Part shown: positions 9,197 through 16,171 of the stretch, piece after piece
Numbering within the stretch: the first letter of the stretch is position 1
Layout of the letters: every line of letters starts with the position of its first letter
Notes under the pieces: model-generated
The model's database searches: none
What the model saw: only the letters and a program-made list of their open reading frames with translations
Told to the model about the DNA's origin: nothing
Translations under genes and position numbers: made by a program
Origin: Streptacidiphilus neutrinimicus
Lineage (GTDB): Bacteria > Actinomycetota > Actinomycetes > Streptomycetales > Streptomycetaceae
DNA length: 63,843 nt
Direction of reading: 5' to 3'
NCBI RefSeq assembly: GCF_000787815.1
Contig: NZ_BBPO01000026.1
Location: forward strand, 1 to 63,843

Positions 9197-9312
9197 CAGG
9201 GGCGCGAGGAACTGCGCCACAAGCCACTTTGAGTGGTGAGTCCCCGAACGAGCAGGGCCCTCCGCACGGGGCGCTTGCTCGCGCAGTTCCTCGCCAGTTC
9301 CTCGCGCCCCTG
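9197..9312. repeat. Dispersed intergenic palindromic repeat, copy 1
   Basis: The left end reads CAGGGGCGCGAGGAACTGCGC and similar (9197-9217); the right end reads CAGTTCCTCGCGCCCCTG ending at 9312, so the ends form an inverted repeat about 75 bases apart. CAGTTCCTCG is duplicated in the right arm, and a further right-end fragment (CTCGCGCCCCTGAGGG) occurs at 9341-9356. Related copies lie at 12194, 54036 and 60895. From memory, similar sequences are very common between genes in Streptomyces; function is not established. Confidence 0.8.
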
Positions 9313-9413
9313 ATGGTGCAACCACAGGTCGCTTCGATTGCTCGCGCCCCTGAGGGTTCCGGTACCGTTCCCCGGAAGCCCATCCCTTTTGCCGAGTTTC
9401 GGAGGTACCCGAC

Positions 9414-10979
9414 GTGCGGATCGGTGCGCTGCTGGCCCCCGCCGCACCGCCGATGCGGCTGCTCGCCGGGAGCGACGAGCTCGACCGCGTGGTGACCGGC
9501 GTGATGACCACCGACCTGCGGGATCCGAGCCGGTACCTGCACGGTGGGGAGTTCGTGCTCACCGGGATGCTGTGGCGTTACGAGCCGGAGGACTCCGAGC
9601 GCTTCGTCCGCCATCTGGCCTCCGGCGGCGCCGCCGGCCTCGCCGCGGGCGAGGCCGAGGTCGGGCCCGTGCCGCAGGACCTGATCGACGCGTGCGAGCG
9701 GCACCGCATGCCGCTCTTCGCCGTCGGCGAGGACGTCGCCTTCGGCGCCGTCACCGAGTTCGTCAACCGGCAGGTCTCCGCCGACCGCGCGGCGGACCTC
9801 TCCGCGCTGGTCGAGCGCCACCGCATGCTCGTCTCCGCCGCCAGCGGCGCCGGCCTCGACGCCGTGCTGCAGCTTCTCGGCGGCGACGTGGACCTGGAGA
9901 GCTGGGTGCTCACCCCGACCGCCCGCATGGTCGCCGGCCCGGTCGAGGGGCTCGACGCCGCCGAGCGGGAGGCGCTGGTCCGCGCCCACCTGGAGGCGCA
10001 GCGCAGGCGCAGCACGCCCGCCAGCCGCACTCGCGTCGGCGAGCGTCAGTTCTCCCTGCTGCCCGTCCCGGGCGGGACGCCGCTCGCCCAGTGGCTGCTC
10101 GCCGTCGAGGGCGACATCACCGACTGGACCCCCAAGCGCCGCCAGCTCGCCGAGAACCTCGCCGGCCTGGTCTCCGCCGAGCGGGTCCGCCGCGACGAGG
10201 GCCGCACGCTGCGCACCCGGCTCGCCGACGAGATGATCACCCTGCTCCAGCGCGACGCCGCGCCGGACGAGCTGCAGCGCGCACTCGAAGCCGCGCACGC
10301 GATGAGCCGCGGCCCCGAACTGCCCCTGCCGCGCACCTGGGTGGTGGTCTCGGTGGCCGGTCAGGCCCTCGCCGAGGGGGAGGCCCGCGAGGCCGTCACC
10401 GAGGCGCTGACCGGTCTGGACGACCGTGCGCTGGTCGGCGACGACGCCGACGCGGCCGTGGTGGTGCTGCCGCAGCCGGAGGGGGAGCGGACCGCCTCCG
10501 AGGTGCTGGCCGAGCTGCTCGCGCCGCTCGAGTCGGGGCTCGGCCCGGACGGTCGGCTCACCGTGGGCGTCAGCGCCCCCGCCGACGGCGTCGGCGGCCT
10601 GCGCGGCGCGCTGGAGGAGGCCCGGCACGCCCGCCGCATCGCCTCCGCCCGCCTCGGCCGCCTGTGTGTCGCCGGACCCGAGGAGCTCGCCTCCCACGTG
10701 CTGCTCCTGGCGGCCGTTCCCGACGAGGTGCGCCGCGCCTTCCGCTCCCGGCTGCTGGACCGTGTGATCTCCTACGACCTGGAGCACCAGGCGGACCTCG
10801 TCCGCACCCTGGAGGCGTTCCTGCGCTACGACGGCTCCTGGACCCGCTGCGCCGCCGCGCTGCACGTCCACGTCAACACGCTGCGGTACCGGATCGGGCG
10901 GATCGAGGAGCTGACCGGTCGTGACCTCGCCCGCCTGGAGGACCGGGTGGACTTCTTCCTCGCGCTCGAACTGAGCTGA
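9414..10979 (+). CDS. PucR family transcriptional regulator
   Basis: This 521-residue protein starts at GTG 9414 with GGAGG 8 bases upstream. Residues 1-130 form the PucR N-terminal ligand domain (RIGALLAPAAPPMRLLAG, GGEFVLTGMLW), the middle is the regulatory GGDEF-like region, and residues 455-521 are the C-terminal helix-turn-helix of this family (FLRYDGSWTRCAAALHVHVN, LRYRIGRIEELTGRDL). PucR proteins control purine catabolism and related genes. Its proximity to xdh, xdhC and a purine permease, with only the M3 peptidase gene between, makes it the likely local regulator. It could equally govern other targets. Confidence 0.9.
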   Translation: MRIGALLAPAAPPMRLLAGSDELDRVVTGVMTTDLRDPSRYLHGGEFVLTGMLWRYEPEDSERFVRHLASGGAAGLAAGEAEVGPVPQDLIDACERHRMPLFAVGEDVAFGAVTEFVNRQVSADRAADLSALVERHRMLVSAASGAGLDAVLQLLGGDVDLESWVLTPTARMVAGPVEGLDAAEREALVRAHLEAQRRRSTPASRTRVGERQFSLLPVPGGTPLAQWLLAVEGDITDWTPKRRQLAENLAGLVSAERVRRDEGRTLRTRLADEMITLLQRDAAPDELQRALEAAHAMSRGPELPLPRTWVVVSVAGQALAEGEAREAVTEALTGLDDRALVGDDADAAVVVLPQPEGERTASEVLAELLAPLESGLGPDGRLTVGVSAPADGVGGLRGALEEARHARRIASARLGRLCVAGPEELASHVLLLAAVPDEVRRAFRSRLLDRVISYDLEHQADLVRTLEAFLRYDGSWTRCAAALHVHVNTLRYRIGRIEELTGRDLARLEDRVDFFLALELS

Positions 10980-11075
10980 GCCGCTGATCCGTTCGCGCGG
11001 GCCGAATCGCGTCGCGGGGCCGCGACGCGGGAGGATGGACGGCACCTGACAGCGTGAACACGGATCGGACGCGAG

Positions 11076-12176
11076 TTGAGCAGCGATTACGCCGAATACG
11101 TCCGCAGGACGGCCCTGCGTCTGCCGACGGTCGGCATCGACATCGGTGGGACGAAGATCGCCGCCGGGGTCGTCGACGGCGAGGGCCGCATCCTGGAGCA
11201 GCTGCGCACCGAGACGCCCCACAAGAGCAAGAGCCCCAAGGTCGTCGAGGACGTCATCACCGAGCTGGTGCTCGCGCTCGCCGACCGGCACGACGTCCAC
11301 GCGGTGGGCATCGGCGCGGCCGGGTTCGTCGACGCGCAGCGGTCGCGCGTCCTGTTCGCCCCTCACCTGAGCTGGCGCAACGAGCCGTTGCAGGAGGCAC
11401 TGAGCGACCGCCTCAAGCTCCCGGTCATCGTCGAGAACGACGCCAACGCCGCCGCCTGGGCGGAGTGGCGCTTCGGCGCGGGCGCGGGGGAGGAGCACCT
11501 GGTCATGGTGAACCTCGGTACGGGCATCGGCGGTGCGATCGTCCACGGCGGCCGGCTGGAGCGCGGCCGCTTCGGCATGGCGGGCGAGTTCGGCCACATG
11601 ACCGTGGTGCCGGGCGGCCACCGCTGCCCCTGCGGCAACCGCGGCTGCTGGGAGCAGTACTCCTCCGGCAACGCGCTGGTGCGCGAGGCGCGCGAGCTGG
11701 CGGCGGCGGAGTCCCCCGTCGCGCAGCCGCTGCTCGACCGGGTCGAGGGTGACGTCTCGGCCATCACCGGCCCGCTGGTCACGGAGGCGGCGCAGGCGGG
11801 CGACCCCTGCGCGGTGGAGCTGCTGCAGGAGATCGGCCAGTGGCTCGGCCTGGGGCTGGCCAATCTCGCGGCGGCGCTGGACCCGGGCCGGTTCGTGATC
11901 GGCGGCGGCGTCTCGGCGGCGGGCGAGCTGCTGCTCGCGCCGGCGCGCGAGGCGTACCGGCGCAACCTCACCGGCCGCGGATTCCGCCCGGAGGCGGAGA
12001 TCTTCGAGGCCGAGCTCGGCAACACGGCCGGCCTCATCGGCGCGGCCGACCTCGCCCGCGGTCGCGCCCGCCGCTTTCGCACGGTGAAGCGCGCGCGCGT
12101 CGAACGCGCCGAACGCGTCTCCCGCACGGGCGTCGGCCGCCGCCGCACCCAGTGGTGGACCCCACTGGAACGCTGA
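11076..12176 (+). CDS. ROK family sugar kinase (glucokinase-like)
   Basis: A 366-residue ROK protein. The phosphate-binding DIGGTKIAAGVVD is near residue 22, VENDANAAAWAEWRFGAG near 125, NLGTGIGGAIV near 149, and the zinc-binding ROK signature CPCGNRGCWEQYSSG near 187. No DNA-binding domain precedes it, so it is an enzyme rather than a ROK repressor, probably phosphorylating glucose or a similar hexose with ATP. The start is TTG at 11076, the only start codon upstream of the P-loop in this frame, with a weak GGACG ribosome site. The last 35 residues are very arginine-rich and go beyond the usual family end, an oddity of unknown meaning. Confidence 0.85.
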   Translation: MSSDYAEYVRRTALRLPTVGIDIGGTKIAAGVVDGEGRILEQLRTETPHKSKSPKVVEDVITELVLALADRHDVHAVGIGAAGFVDAQRSRVLFAPHLSWRNEPLQEALSDRLKLPVIVENDANAAAWAEWRFGAGAGEEHLVMVNLGTGIGGAIVHGGRLERGRFGMAGEFGHMTVVPGGHRCPCGNRGCWEQYSSGNALVREARELAAAESPVAQPLLDRVEGDVSAITGPLVTEAAQAGDPCAVELLQEIGQWLGLGLANLAAALDPGRFVIGGGVSAAGELLLAPAREAYRRNLTGRGFRPEAEIFEAELGNTAGLIGAADLARGRARRFRTVKRARVERAERVSRTGVGRRRTQWWTPLER

Positions 12177-12193
12177 CGGTCAGCTGCACGACC

Positions 12194-12397
12194 GGGGGCG
12201 CGAGGCTCAGCCGATGTGCGGCTCCGCCGCGCGGGCGCGAGCAACGCACCCGGTGCGGAAGGCCCTGCTGCTGGGGGACCGTCCGCACGCCGGTGGCTTG
12301 TCGCGCCGGGTCTCGCGCCCCTGGAGGGTGCGACCAAGCGCGGGAGCAAGCCTGCGGGCTTGTCGCGCCCAGGCGGCGGAGCCGCGTATCGGCTGAG
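12194..12397. repeat. Dispersed palindromic repeat, copy 2 (long composite form)
   Basis: This copy has the GGGGGCGCGAGG left end at 12194 and an internal CTCGCGCCCCTGGAGG end near 12313. It also carries a second, outer inverted repeat: 12206-12230 (CTCAGCCGAT, then GCGGCTCCGCCGC) pairs with 12373-12397, 23 of 25 positions matching. The gap 12177-12430 holds no gene. Confidence 0.75.
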
Positions 12398-12430
12398 TCG
12401 CCCGCTGAGCAGCGCAACTCGTTGACCTCA

Positions 12431-12459
12431 TTGACCGCGCTACAGTCGCGACATATCGT
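12431..12459 (+). promoter_or_regulatory. Promoter of the DUF1707 gene
   Basis: TTGACC (12431-12436), a 17-base spacer and TATCGT (12454-12459) form a near-consensus housekeeping promoter, 38 bases before the GTG start at 12498. Confidence 0.7.
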
Positions 12460-12497
12460 GTTGCTACCGCCGTCGTCGACCTCAGGAGCATGCCGTC

Positions 12498-13112
12498 GTG
12501 AACGAGCCCGCACCGCTTCCCGCGTCCAGCGAGGGGCAGGGCCCGGCCCTGCGGGCCGGGGATGTCGATCGTGACCGGGTCGCCGCCGTGCTGGCGGACG
12601 CGCTCGCGACGGGGCATCTCGATCCCGACGAGCACGCGCAGCGGCTGGAGGCCGCGTACGGGGCGCGGACGCTGGCCGAGCTGCATCCGCTGACGCTGGA
12701 CCTGCCGGTCTCGGCCACGGAGCTGCAGCCGGTCGTGCCGCCGAGCACGCAGCCGGTGACGGCGCTGTTCAGCAAGGTGCGGCGGGGTGGGCAGTGGCCG
12801 GTGCCGCCGACGAGTGTGGTGCGGGCGCGCTGGGGCAAGCTCGTGATCGACCTGCGGCACGCGGTCTTCACGCGGCGCGAGGTGGTGATCGAGGCGGACG
12901 CCTTCTGCGGCTTGATCGAGCTGGTGCTCCCGCCGCACGTCCGCGTCTACGACGAGGGCAGCGCACTGTTCTCCAAGCGGGCTCTGTCGAGCCGGACGGA
13001 CGAGACGCAGTCGGACGGCCCGACGGTGCGGATCACCGGCCGCGCGGTCTTCGGGCAGGTCCGTGTGCGGCGTGCCGGCGACGCCGGATACCCGTGGCGG
13101 GAGTGGCGCTGA
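12498..13112 (+). CDS. DUF1707 (SHOCT-like) domain protein with LiaF-like C-terminus
   Basis: A 204-residue cytosolic protein started at GTG 12498 (AGGAG 10 bases upstream). Residues 18-70 are a DUF1707 domain: LRAGDVDRDRVAAVLADAL, GHLDPDEHAQRLEAAYGART, LAELHPLTLDLP. Residues 100-200 form a beta-rich region (ARWGKLVIDLRHAVF, EADAFCGLIELVLPP, VRITGRAVFGQVRVR) resembling the LiaF/DUF2154 C-terminal fold of envelope-stress proteins. The family's function is unclear; DUF1707 is common in actinomycetes and often paired with membrane segments, which are absent here. Confidence 0.8.
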   Translation: MNEPAPLPASSEGQGPALRAGDVDRDRVAAVLADALATGHLDPDEHAQRLEAAYGARTLAELHPLTLDLPVSATELQPVVPPSTQPVTALFSKVRRGGQWPVPPTSVVRARWGKLVIDLRHAVFTRREVVIEADAFCGLIELVLPPHVRVYDEGSALFSKRALSSRTDETQSDGPTVRITGRAVFGQVRVRRAGDAGYPWREWR

Positions 13113-13137
13113 GCCGGGCGGGGGAGGCGCCGGGCGC

Positions 13138-13629
13138 TCAGCCGAGGGCGCGCTGCATCAGGACGGTGTCGATCCACCGGCCGTGCTTGAACCCCACCTC
13201 CCGCAGCCGTCCCGCCGGCTCGAAGCCGAAGCGGCGGTGCAGCGCGGCGGAGGCGTCGCTCCCGGAGTCCGCGATCACCGCCACCAACTGCCTCAGCTCG
13301 GTGTGCTCGCAGGCCGTCAGCAGCGCGTCCAGCAGGGCGCTGCCCAGGCCCAGGCCGGTACGGCCGGGGGCGAGGTAGATCGAGTCCTCGCCGGTGTGCC
13401 GGTAGGCGGCCTTGGGCCGGTACCGGTTCACGTAGGCGTACCCGGCCACCTCGCCGTCGACCTCCGCGACGAGGAACGGCAGGCCGAGGGCGGCCAGCTC
13501 CCGCGCCTTCGCACCCCAGTCGGCCTCCGTGGGCGGCACCTCGTCGAAGGTGACCACCGTCTCCCGCACGTAGTGGGCGTAGACCGCGGCGACCGCCGCG
13601 AGATCGGCGGGTGCGGCGGGACGGATCAC
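13138..13629 (-). CDS. GNAT acetyltransferase, phosphinothricin acetyltransferase-like
   Basis: A 163-residue GNAT enzyme read from GTG 13629, with GAGGAG 9 bases upstream. The N-terminus IRPAAPADLAAVAAVYAHYV and TVVTFDEVPPTEADW, the acetyl-CoA loop LAPGRTGLGLGSALLDALL, and the C-terminus FEPAGRLREVGFKHGRW are the hallmarks of the PAT/MddA group. Such enzymes acetylate phosphinothricin, methionine sulfone or sulfoximine, or related amino acid analogues. The actual substrate cannot be read from sequence. Confidence 0.88.
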   Translation of the reverse strand: MIRPAAPADLAAVAAVYAHYVRETVVTFDEVPPTEADWGAKARELAALGLPFLVAEVDGEVAGYAYVNRYRPKAAYRHTGEDSIYLAPGRTGLGLGSALLDALLTACEHTELRQLVAVIADSGSDASAALHRRFGFEPAGRLREVGFKHGRWIDTVLMQRALG

Positions 13630-13790
13630 CGGTGCGGCTCCTCGTGGTTCCGACGGGACGACGGCTTCGAGCAGGCTAGCCTCACGACCACGAAGCTGGG
13701 TACCGCCGCCTTCGCGCTGGACGAGATCGCCCCCGGCACGGCGTACGAGCGCCTGGAGCCGGGGGCGTCGGTGGACCTCTGGGCGGGGGC

Positions 13791-14429
13791 TCAGTCGGCG
13801 GCTGTCAGCAGCGGGCGCAGCATCCCGCTCTGCAGCCGCACCACCAGCGGCGGCGCGTAGCGGCGCGCGGCCAGGGTGGCGGGGATCGCCACCACGGTGC
13901 CCACGACCAGGCCGACGACCACGTCGTGCGGGTAGTGCGCACCGACCCACACGCGGGAGAAGGCCATGAACAGCGCCAGCACCGCGGCGATGATCCCGAT
14001 CCTGCGGTCGAGGATCCACAGCGCCGCGGCGGAGGCGGCGGCGATGGTCGAGTGGTTGCTCGGGAAGGACCAGTCGCCCACGCCGGGGCAGGGCTGCAGG
14101 GTGACCGTGTGGGCGATCGCCTGACATGGTCGGACCTCGGTGAAGACGCTCTTGAGGAGGTCGTTCACCACGTAGGCGAGGACGACGGCCACCGGCACGG
14201 AGAGCGCCGTCGCCATCGCCGCGGCGCTGCGCGCCCGGCGGGCCTGCCACCAGCCCCAGATCATCAGCAGGGCGAAGACGCCCAGGCCCAGGGTGGCGTA
14301 GAAGGAGACCAGGTCGTCCAGCCAGTGCGGCGCGCTCTGCGCCTGCCGGGTGAACCAGGTGTACAGGCCGCCGTCGATGGGGGCCCCGTTCAGTGCGAGG
14401 TCGTTCACGGTGTTCAAGGGGGTGGTCAC
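13791..14429 (-). CDS. PAP2 superfamily membrane phosphatase
   Basis: A 212-residue integral membrane phosphatase. The three PAP2 signature motifs are present: KSVFTEVRPCQ, PSNHSTIAAA and SRVWVGAHYPHDVVVG, with about five membrane segments. It probably dephosphorylates undecaprenyl pyrophosphate or phosphatidic acid on the outer face of the membrane. GTG 14429 overlaps the stop of the upstream DedA-type gene (GTGA), indicating an operon. DedA and PAP2 proteins are both linked to lipid-carrier recycling, so joint action on undecaprenyl phosphate is a reasonable inference. Confidence 0.88.
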   Translation of the reverse strand: MTTPLNTVNDLALNGAPIDGGLYTWFTRQAQSAPHWLDDLVSFYATLGLGVFALLMIWGWWQARRARSAAAMATALSVPVAVVLAYVVNDLLKSVFTEVRPCQAIAHTVTLQPCPGVGDWSFPSNHSTIAAASAAALWILDRRIGIIAAVLALFMAFSRVWVGAHYPHDVVVGLVVGTVVAIPATLAARRYAPPLVVRLQSGMLRPLLTAAD

Positions 14430-15082
14430 TCCGCGGAGGCGCTGCTCTTGCGGGAGCGCATCAGTTCGAGGCCGATCGGGATGACCGAGAGGACGACGAT
14501 CAGACCGATGATCGGCAGCAGGTACTTGTCGATGTCCGGGATGCTGGAGCCGAGCGCGTAGCCGGCCAGGGTCACGCCCACCGACCAGAGCAGGCCGCCG
14601 ACGACCTGCCACAGGGTGAAGGTCTTCACCGGCACGTTGAGGGCGCCGGCCATCGGGTTGAGGACGGTGCGCACGACGGGGATGAAGCGCGCCAGCACGA
14701 TCGCCTTCGCGTGGCCGTACTTGGCCAGGATCTCCTCGGCCCGGTCGGCGCCCGCGAGCAGGTGCTTGTTGCTGGTGCGCGCGAGCAGCGCCTTGCCGCC
14801 CTTGTGCCCGATCAGGTAGCCGACCTGGGCGCCGAGCAGCGCGCCGACGGCGGCGCAGACCAGCACCGCGCCGAGGTTCAGGTGCACCCCGTTCTTGCTG
14901 GTGGTGCAGAGCAGGCCGGCGGTGAACAGCAGCGAGTCGCCGGGCAGGAAGAAGCCGACCAGCAGGCCGGTCTCCGCGAAGAGCACGACCAGGATGCCGA
15001 GAGCGCCGAAGGCGGCTAGCAGCGAGTTCGCGTCGAGGATGTTCACCGCGAGCTGGTGCACGCCCGTGGGGTCGGGGGCCAT
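14426..15082 (-). CDS. DedA family membrane protein (SNARE-associated/VTT domain)
   Basis: A 218-residue membrane protein starting at ATG 15082 (GGAGG 10 bases upstream). The VTT/DedA domain is evident: FAETGLLVGFFLPGDSLLF near residue 36, GAQVGYLIGHKGG near 84, and ARFIPVVRTVLNPMAGAL near 132 with the conserved R-x4-R-type residues. DedA proteins contribute to membrane lipid homeostasis and several act as undecaprenyl phosphate flippases. First gene of a two-gene operon with the PAP2 phosphatase; divergent from a BlaI-type regulator. Confidence 0.9.
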   Translation of the reverse strand: MAPDPTGVHQLAVNILDANSLLAAFGALGILVVLFAETGLLVGFFLPGDSLLFTAGLLCTTSKNGVHLNLGAVLVCAAVGALLGAQVGYLIGHKGGKALLARTSNKHLLAGADRAEEILAKYGHAKAIVLARFIPVVRTVLNPMAGALNVPVKTFTLWQVVGGLLWSVGVTLAGYALGSSIPDIDKYLLPIIGLIVVLSVIPIGLELMRSRKSSASAE

Positions 15083-15126
15083 GGGGTTCGATCCTCCTGC
15101 GATAGTGGCTGCGAATCGTTTATCGT

Positions 15127-15159
15127 CTACATGCGTGTAGTCGTTCCGTGTCACTGTAG
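15127..15159. promoter_or_regulatory. Candidate BlaI-type operator between DedA and BlaI genes
   Basis: CTACA-TGCG-TGTAG (15127-15140) is a perfect short dyad and a further TGTAG lies at 15155-15159. MecI/BlaI-type repressors recognise TACA/TGTA half-sites, and the BlaI-family gene starts 48 bases downstream. The site probably serves autoregulation and control of the divergent DedA-PAP2 operon. Confidence 0.55.
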
Positions 15160-15206
15160 TGGATGGAACCGCGGAATCACGAAGACGACGGAAGGGTGGC
15201 TCGCAC

Positions 15207-15575
15207 GTGGCGACGGAGGGGCAGCGGCGGCATCCGGGTGAGCTGGAGTCGAGCGTGCTGACCGTGCTGTGGGCGGCGGCGGGGCCGATGACGCCGGCCG
15301 AGATCCAGCGGTCGCTGGGTGGCGGCCTGGCCCGGACCACCGTCAATACGATCCTCTCGCGACTGCACGAAAAGGGGGTCGTGGAGCGCACCCGAAGCGG
15401 TCGCGCGTTCGCCTACGCGCCCGCGCGTGAGGTCGCCGACGCGCCGGGCCTCGCGGCGCGCCGGATGCGCAGCGAGCTCGACAAGCAGCAGGACCGCGAG
15501 ACCGTGCTCGCGCGCTTCGTCTCCGGGTTGAGCGACGAGGACGAGGAACACCTGCGCCGCCTGCTGGGCGATTGA
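15207..15575 (+). CDS. BlaI/MecI/CopY family transcriptional regulator
   Basis: A 122-residue winged-helix repressor. Residues 8-75 hold the DNA-binding domain: LESSVLTVLWAAAGPMTPAE, TTVNTILSRLHEKGVVER and RSGRAFAYAPAR. The C-terminal third (ARFVSGLSDEDEEHLRRLL) is the usual dimerisation region. The start GTG 15207 is chosen because GAAGGGTGG lies at suitable distance; an upstream GTG would add a basic, non-conserved tail. Members normally sit next to an M56 BlaR-type protease, which is absent here; an M56 gene without a BlaI partner occurs about 35 kb away. Confidence 0.88.
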   Translation: MATEGQRRHPGELESSVLTVLWAAAGPMTPAEIQRSLGGGLARTTVNTILSRLHEKGVVERTRSGRAFAYAPAREVADAPGLAARRMRSELDKQQDRETVLARFVSGLSDEDEEHLRRLLGD

Positions 15576-15622
15576 ACCGCCGGGGCTGAACCGCCGGGCC
15601 CCTTCCCGTGGAAGATGGGCCC

Positions 15623-16039
15623 ATGACGATGCGCACCCGCACCTTCGAACTCACCACCGGGCACCGCGAGACGGTCGTCGACCTCACCGAGCGCTGCCGG
15701 TCCTTCCTCGAGGAGGTGTCCGCCGGCGCGGACGGCCTGCTCAACGTCTTCGTGCCGCACGCCACCGCGGGCGTCGCCGTGATCGAGACCGGCGCCGGCA
15801 GCGACGACGACCTGCTGGCCGCGCTGCGGGAGCTGCTCCCGGCCGACGACCGCTGGCGTCACCGGCACGGCTCGCCCGGCCACGGCCGCGACCACGTGCT
15901 GCCCGGGCTGGTCGCCCCGCACGCGACGCTGCCCGTGGTGGACGGGCGCATGGCGCTCGGCACCTGGCAGTCGGTGGTGCTGGTGGACACCAACGGGGAC
16001 AACCCCGTGCGCACCGTCCGGCTGAGCTTCCTGGCGTGA
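15623..16039 (+). CDS. YjbQ family protein (UPF0047)
   Basis: A 138-residue soluble protein of the YjbQ family. Signature segments are FVPHATAGVAVIETG, HRHGSPGHGRDHVLPGLVAP and LGTWQSVVLVDTNGD. The conserved His/Glu/Asp residues line a presumed active or metal site. Some members show weak thiamine phosphate synthase activity, but the physiological role is unsettled. ATG 15623 is preferred; the ribosome site is weak. It follows the BlaI-type gene by 47 bases and could be co-transcribed. Confidence 0.85.
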   Translation: MTMRTRTFELTTGHRETVVDLTERCRSFLEEVSAGADGLLNVFVPHATAGVAVIETGAGSDDDLLAALRELLPADDRWRHRHGSPGHGRDHVLPGLVAPHATLPVVDGRMALGTWQSVVLVDTNGDNPVRTVRLSFLA

Positions 16040-16171
16040 CGCCCGGGACGGCCACGGCGCGAAGCGGCTCCCCGTGTTATTGAATGAGATGTGCGGTCAG
16101 GCATCTCGGGGCCCCGTCACACGGGCAGAACAGAGCCCCGGCTCCGCGCCGGGGATCGCTGAGGGAGCCGC

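Noticed and set aside
6990-11621. A 1543-residue open frame on the minus strand across the M3 peptidase and PucR genes
   Set aside because: Both plus-strand genes have intact catalytic or DNA-binding motifs. The long antisense frame results from high third-position GC.
13630-13790. Possible gene fragment on the plus strand (TTTKLGTAAFALDEIAPGTA) between the acetyltransferase and PAP2 genes
   Set aside because: Reads somewhat protein-like but matches no family I know and has no start or ribosome site; the gap is left without a gene.
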